In this document: positions 63,225 to 64,000 of the stretch, one piece after another
Position numbering within the stretch: position 1 is the stretch's first letter
Layout of the letters: each line of letters begins with the position of its first letter
Assembly (NCBI GenBank): GCA_030323885.1
Contig: CM059197.1
Span: 35,519,484-35,583,483 of the forward strand
Direction of reading: 5' to 3'
Length of the DNA stretch: 64,000 nt
Origin: Branchipolynoe longqiensis
Taxonomy: Eukaryota > Annelida > Polychaeta > Phyllodocida > Polynoidae
Translations under genes and position numbers: made by a program
Notes under the pieces: model-generated
Told to the model about the DNA's origin: nothing
Seen by the model: only the letters and a program-made list of their open reading frames with translations
The model's database searches: none

Positions 63225-63840
63225 CTGAAGAGCTGGAGGAGGGACTGTAGAAGAGCTGGAGGATGGACTGTAGAAGAGCTAAAGGAAGGGATGTTGACAA
63301 GCTAGAGGAGGGGTTGTAGAAGAGCTGGAGGAGGGGTTGTAAAAGAGCTGGAGGAGGGGCTGTAGAAGAGCTGGAGTAGGGGCTGTAGAAGAGCTGGAAG
63401 AGGGGCTGTAGAAGAGCTGGAGGAGGGACTGTAGAAGAGCTGGAGGAGGGGCTGTAGAAGAGCTGGAGGAGGGACTGTAGAAGAGCTGGAGGAGGGGCTG
63501 TAGAAGAGCTGGAGGAGGGGCTGTAGAAGAGCTGGAGGAGGGGCTGTAGAAGAGCTGGAGGAGGGGTTGTAAAAGAGCTACAGGAGGGGCTGTAGAAGAG
63601 CTGGAGGAGGGGCTGTAGAAGAGCTGGAAGAGGGGCTGTAGAAGAGCTGGAGGAGGGACTGTAGAAGAGCTGGAGGAGGGGCTGTAGAAGAGCTGGAGGA
63701 GGGACTGTAGAAGAGCTGGAGGAGGGGCTGTAGAAGAGCTGGAGGAGGGGTTCTAGAAGAGCTGGAGGAGGGGTTGTAAAAGAGCTACAGGAGGGGCTGT
63801 AGAAGAGCTGGAGGAGGGGCTGTAGAAGAGCTGGAGGAAT
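63225..63840. repeat. 23 bp minisatellite with higher-order structure
   Basis: About 27 units of AAGAGCTGGAGGAGGGGCTG+TAG. The variant GGTTGTAAAAGAGCT recurs at 63337, 63567 and 63774, giving higher-order spacings of 230 and 207 bp (10 and 9 units). A 235-codon minus-strand frame is repeat-derived. Confidence 0.95.
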
Positions 63841-64000
63841 ACATATATATACATATATATATATATTTATATATATATATGTATATATATGCACTCAGTG
63901 CCTACAGCAGTGGACACTAGTTAGTCGTCTACCCCGTCCTGTCGCTGTCACTGTCATGGTGCCAGAGCCCGCCTCACATGCCACCACTCCTGCCGTCACA
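63841..64000. other. (TA)n then window end
   Basis: TA-rich tract to 63890. An ATG at 63957 opens a frame (MVPEPASHATTPAVT) that runs off the window; no evidence beyond openness. Confidence 0.3.

Noticed and set aside
63187..63894. 235-codon minus-strand frame
   Set aside because: 23 bp minisatellite translated with three-unit periodicity.

Overview
This is a 64 kb stretch of animal nuclear DNA that is almost entirely repeats. I found no host protein-coding gene, rRNA gene or functional tRNA gene that I can defend. The best taxonomic clue is a tRNA-headed SINE at 49887-50187. From memory, its body (CCAATAGCCGATGAT, TGTGCTCTAGT) matches a SINE common in molluscs. A mollusc or other lophotrochozoan is therefore my inference, not a demonstrated fact.

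The one intact set of genes is a DIRS-type tyrosine-recombinase retrotransposon at 32102-37529. It has a gag-like frame, a reverse transcriptase/RNase H frame with a probable methyltransferase-like tail, and a tyrosine recombinase frame, all on the + strand and overlapping. The left terminus, right terminus and internal complementary region match each other exactly as a DIRS circle-junction model requires. The element sits in a (TA)n tract.

The other mobile DNA falls into families I could define by comparing copies inside the window. (1) SINE-1: about 28 copies or fragments, built from interchangeable tRNA-like heads (A, B) and 3' tails (A, B) around one shared body. (2) LINE-A: four 3' ends, two with RT carboxy-terminal coding remnants. 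(3) LINE-B: two copies, one splitting a SINE. (4) A 350 bp TTAA-flanked MITE in seven or eight copies, five of them in 50.9-55.1 kb. (5) T3, a ~520 bp element with 3 bp target duplications in all three copies, one sitting cleanly inside a SINE. (6) R870, an 840-890 bp element in three copies with TGTAA..TTACA ends. (7) A group of palindromic elements ending in GTCACACTAC whose inner halves are arrays of short units that differ from one element to the next. (8) Several one-off palindromes: 7074-7504, 15547-16111, 20386-22003, 43581-44332 and 46894-47628. (9) Single TIR elements at 18694, 26759, 37601, 39632 and 40184.

Between these lie large minisatellites with units of 23, 24, 26, 29/58, 40, 48/57, 59 and 81 bp, plus long poly-G tracts. 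The minisatellites produce long open frames, up to 737 codons, that are artefacts of stop-free repeat units. Layout: 0-12 kb mixed SINEs and palindromes; 12-32 kb minisatellites, SINEs, LINE-A, T3; 32-38 kb DIRS; 38-50 kb R870, a tandem tRNA-like array, large palindromes; 50-60 kb MITE cluster and minisatellites; 60-64 kb R870, SINE pieces, simple repeats. The most novel-looking signals are the GTCACACTAC group, the T3 family, and the modular SINE-1.
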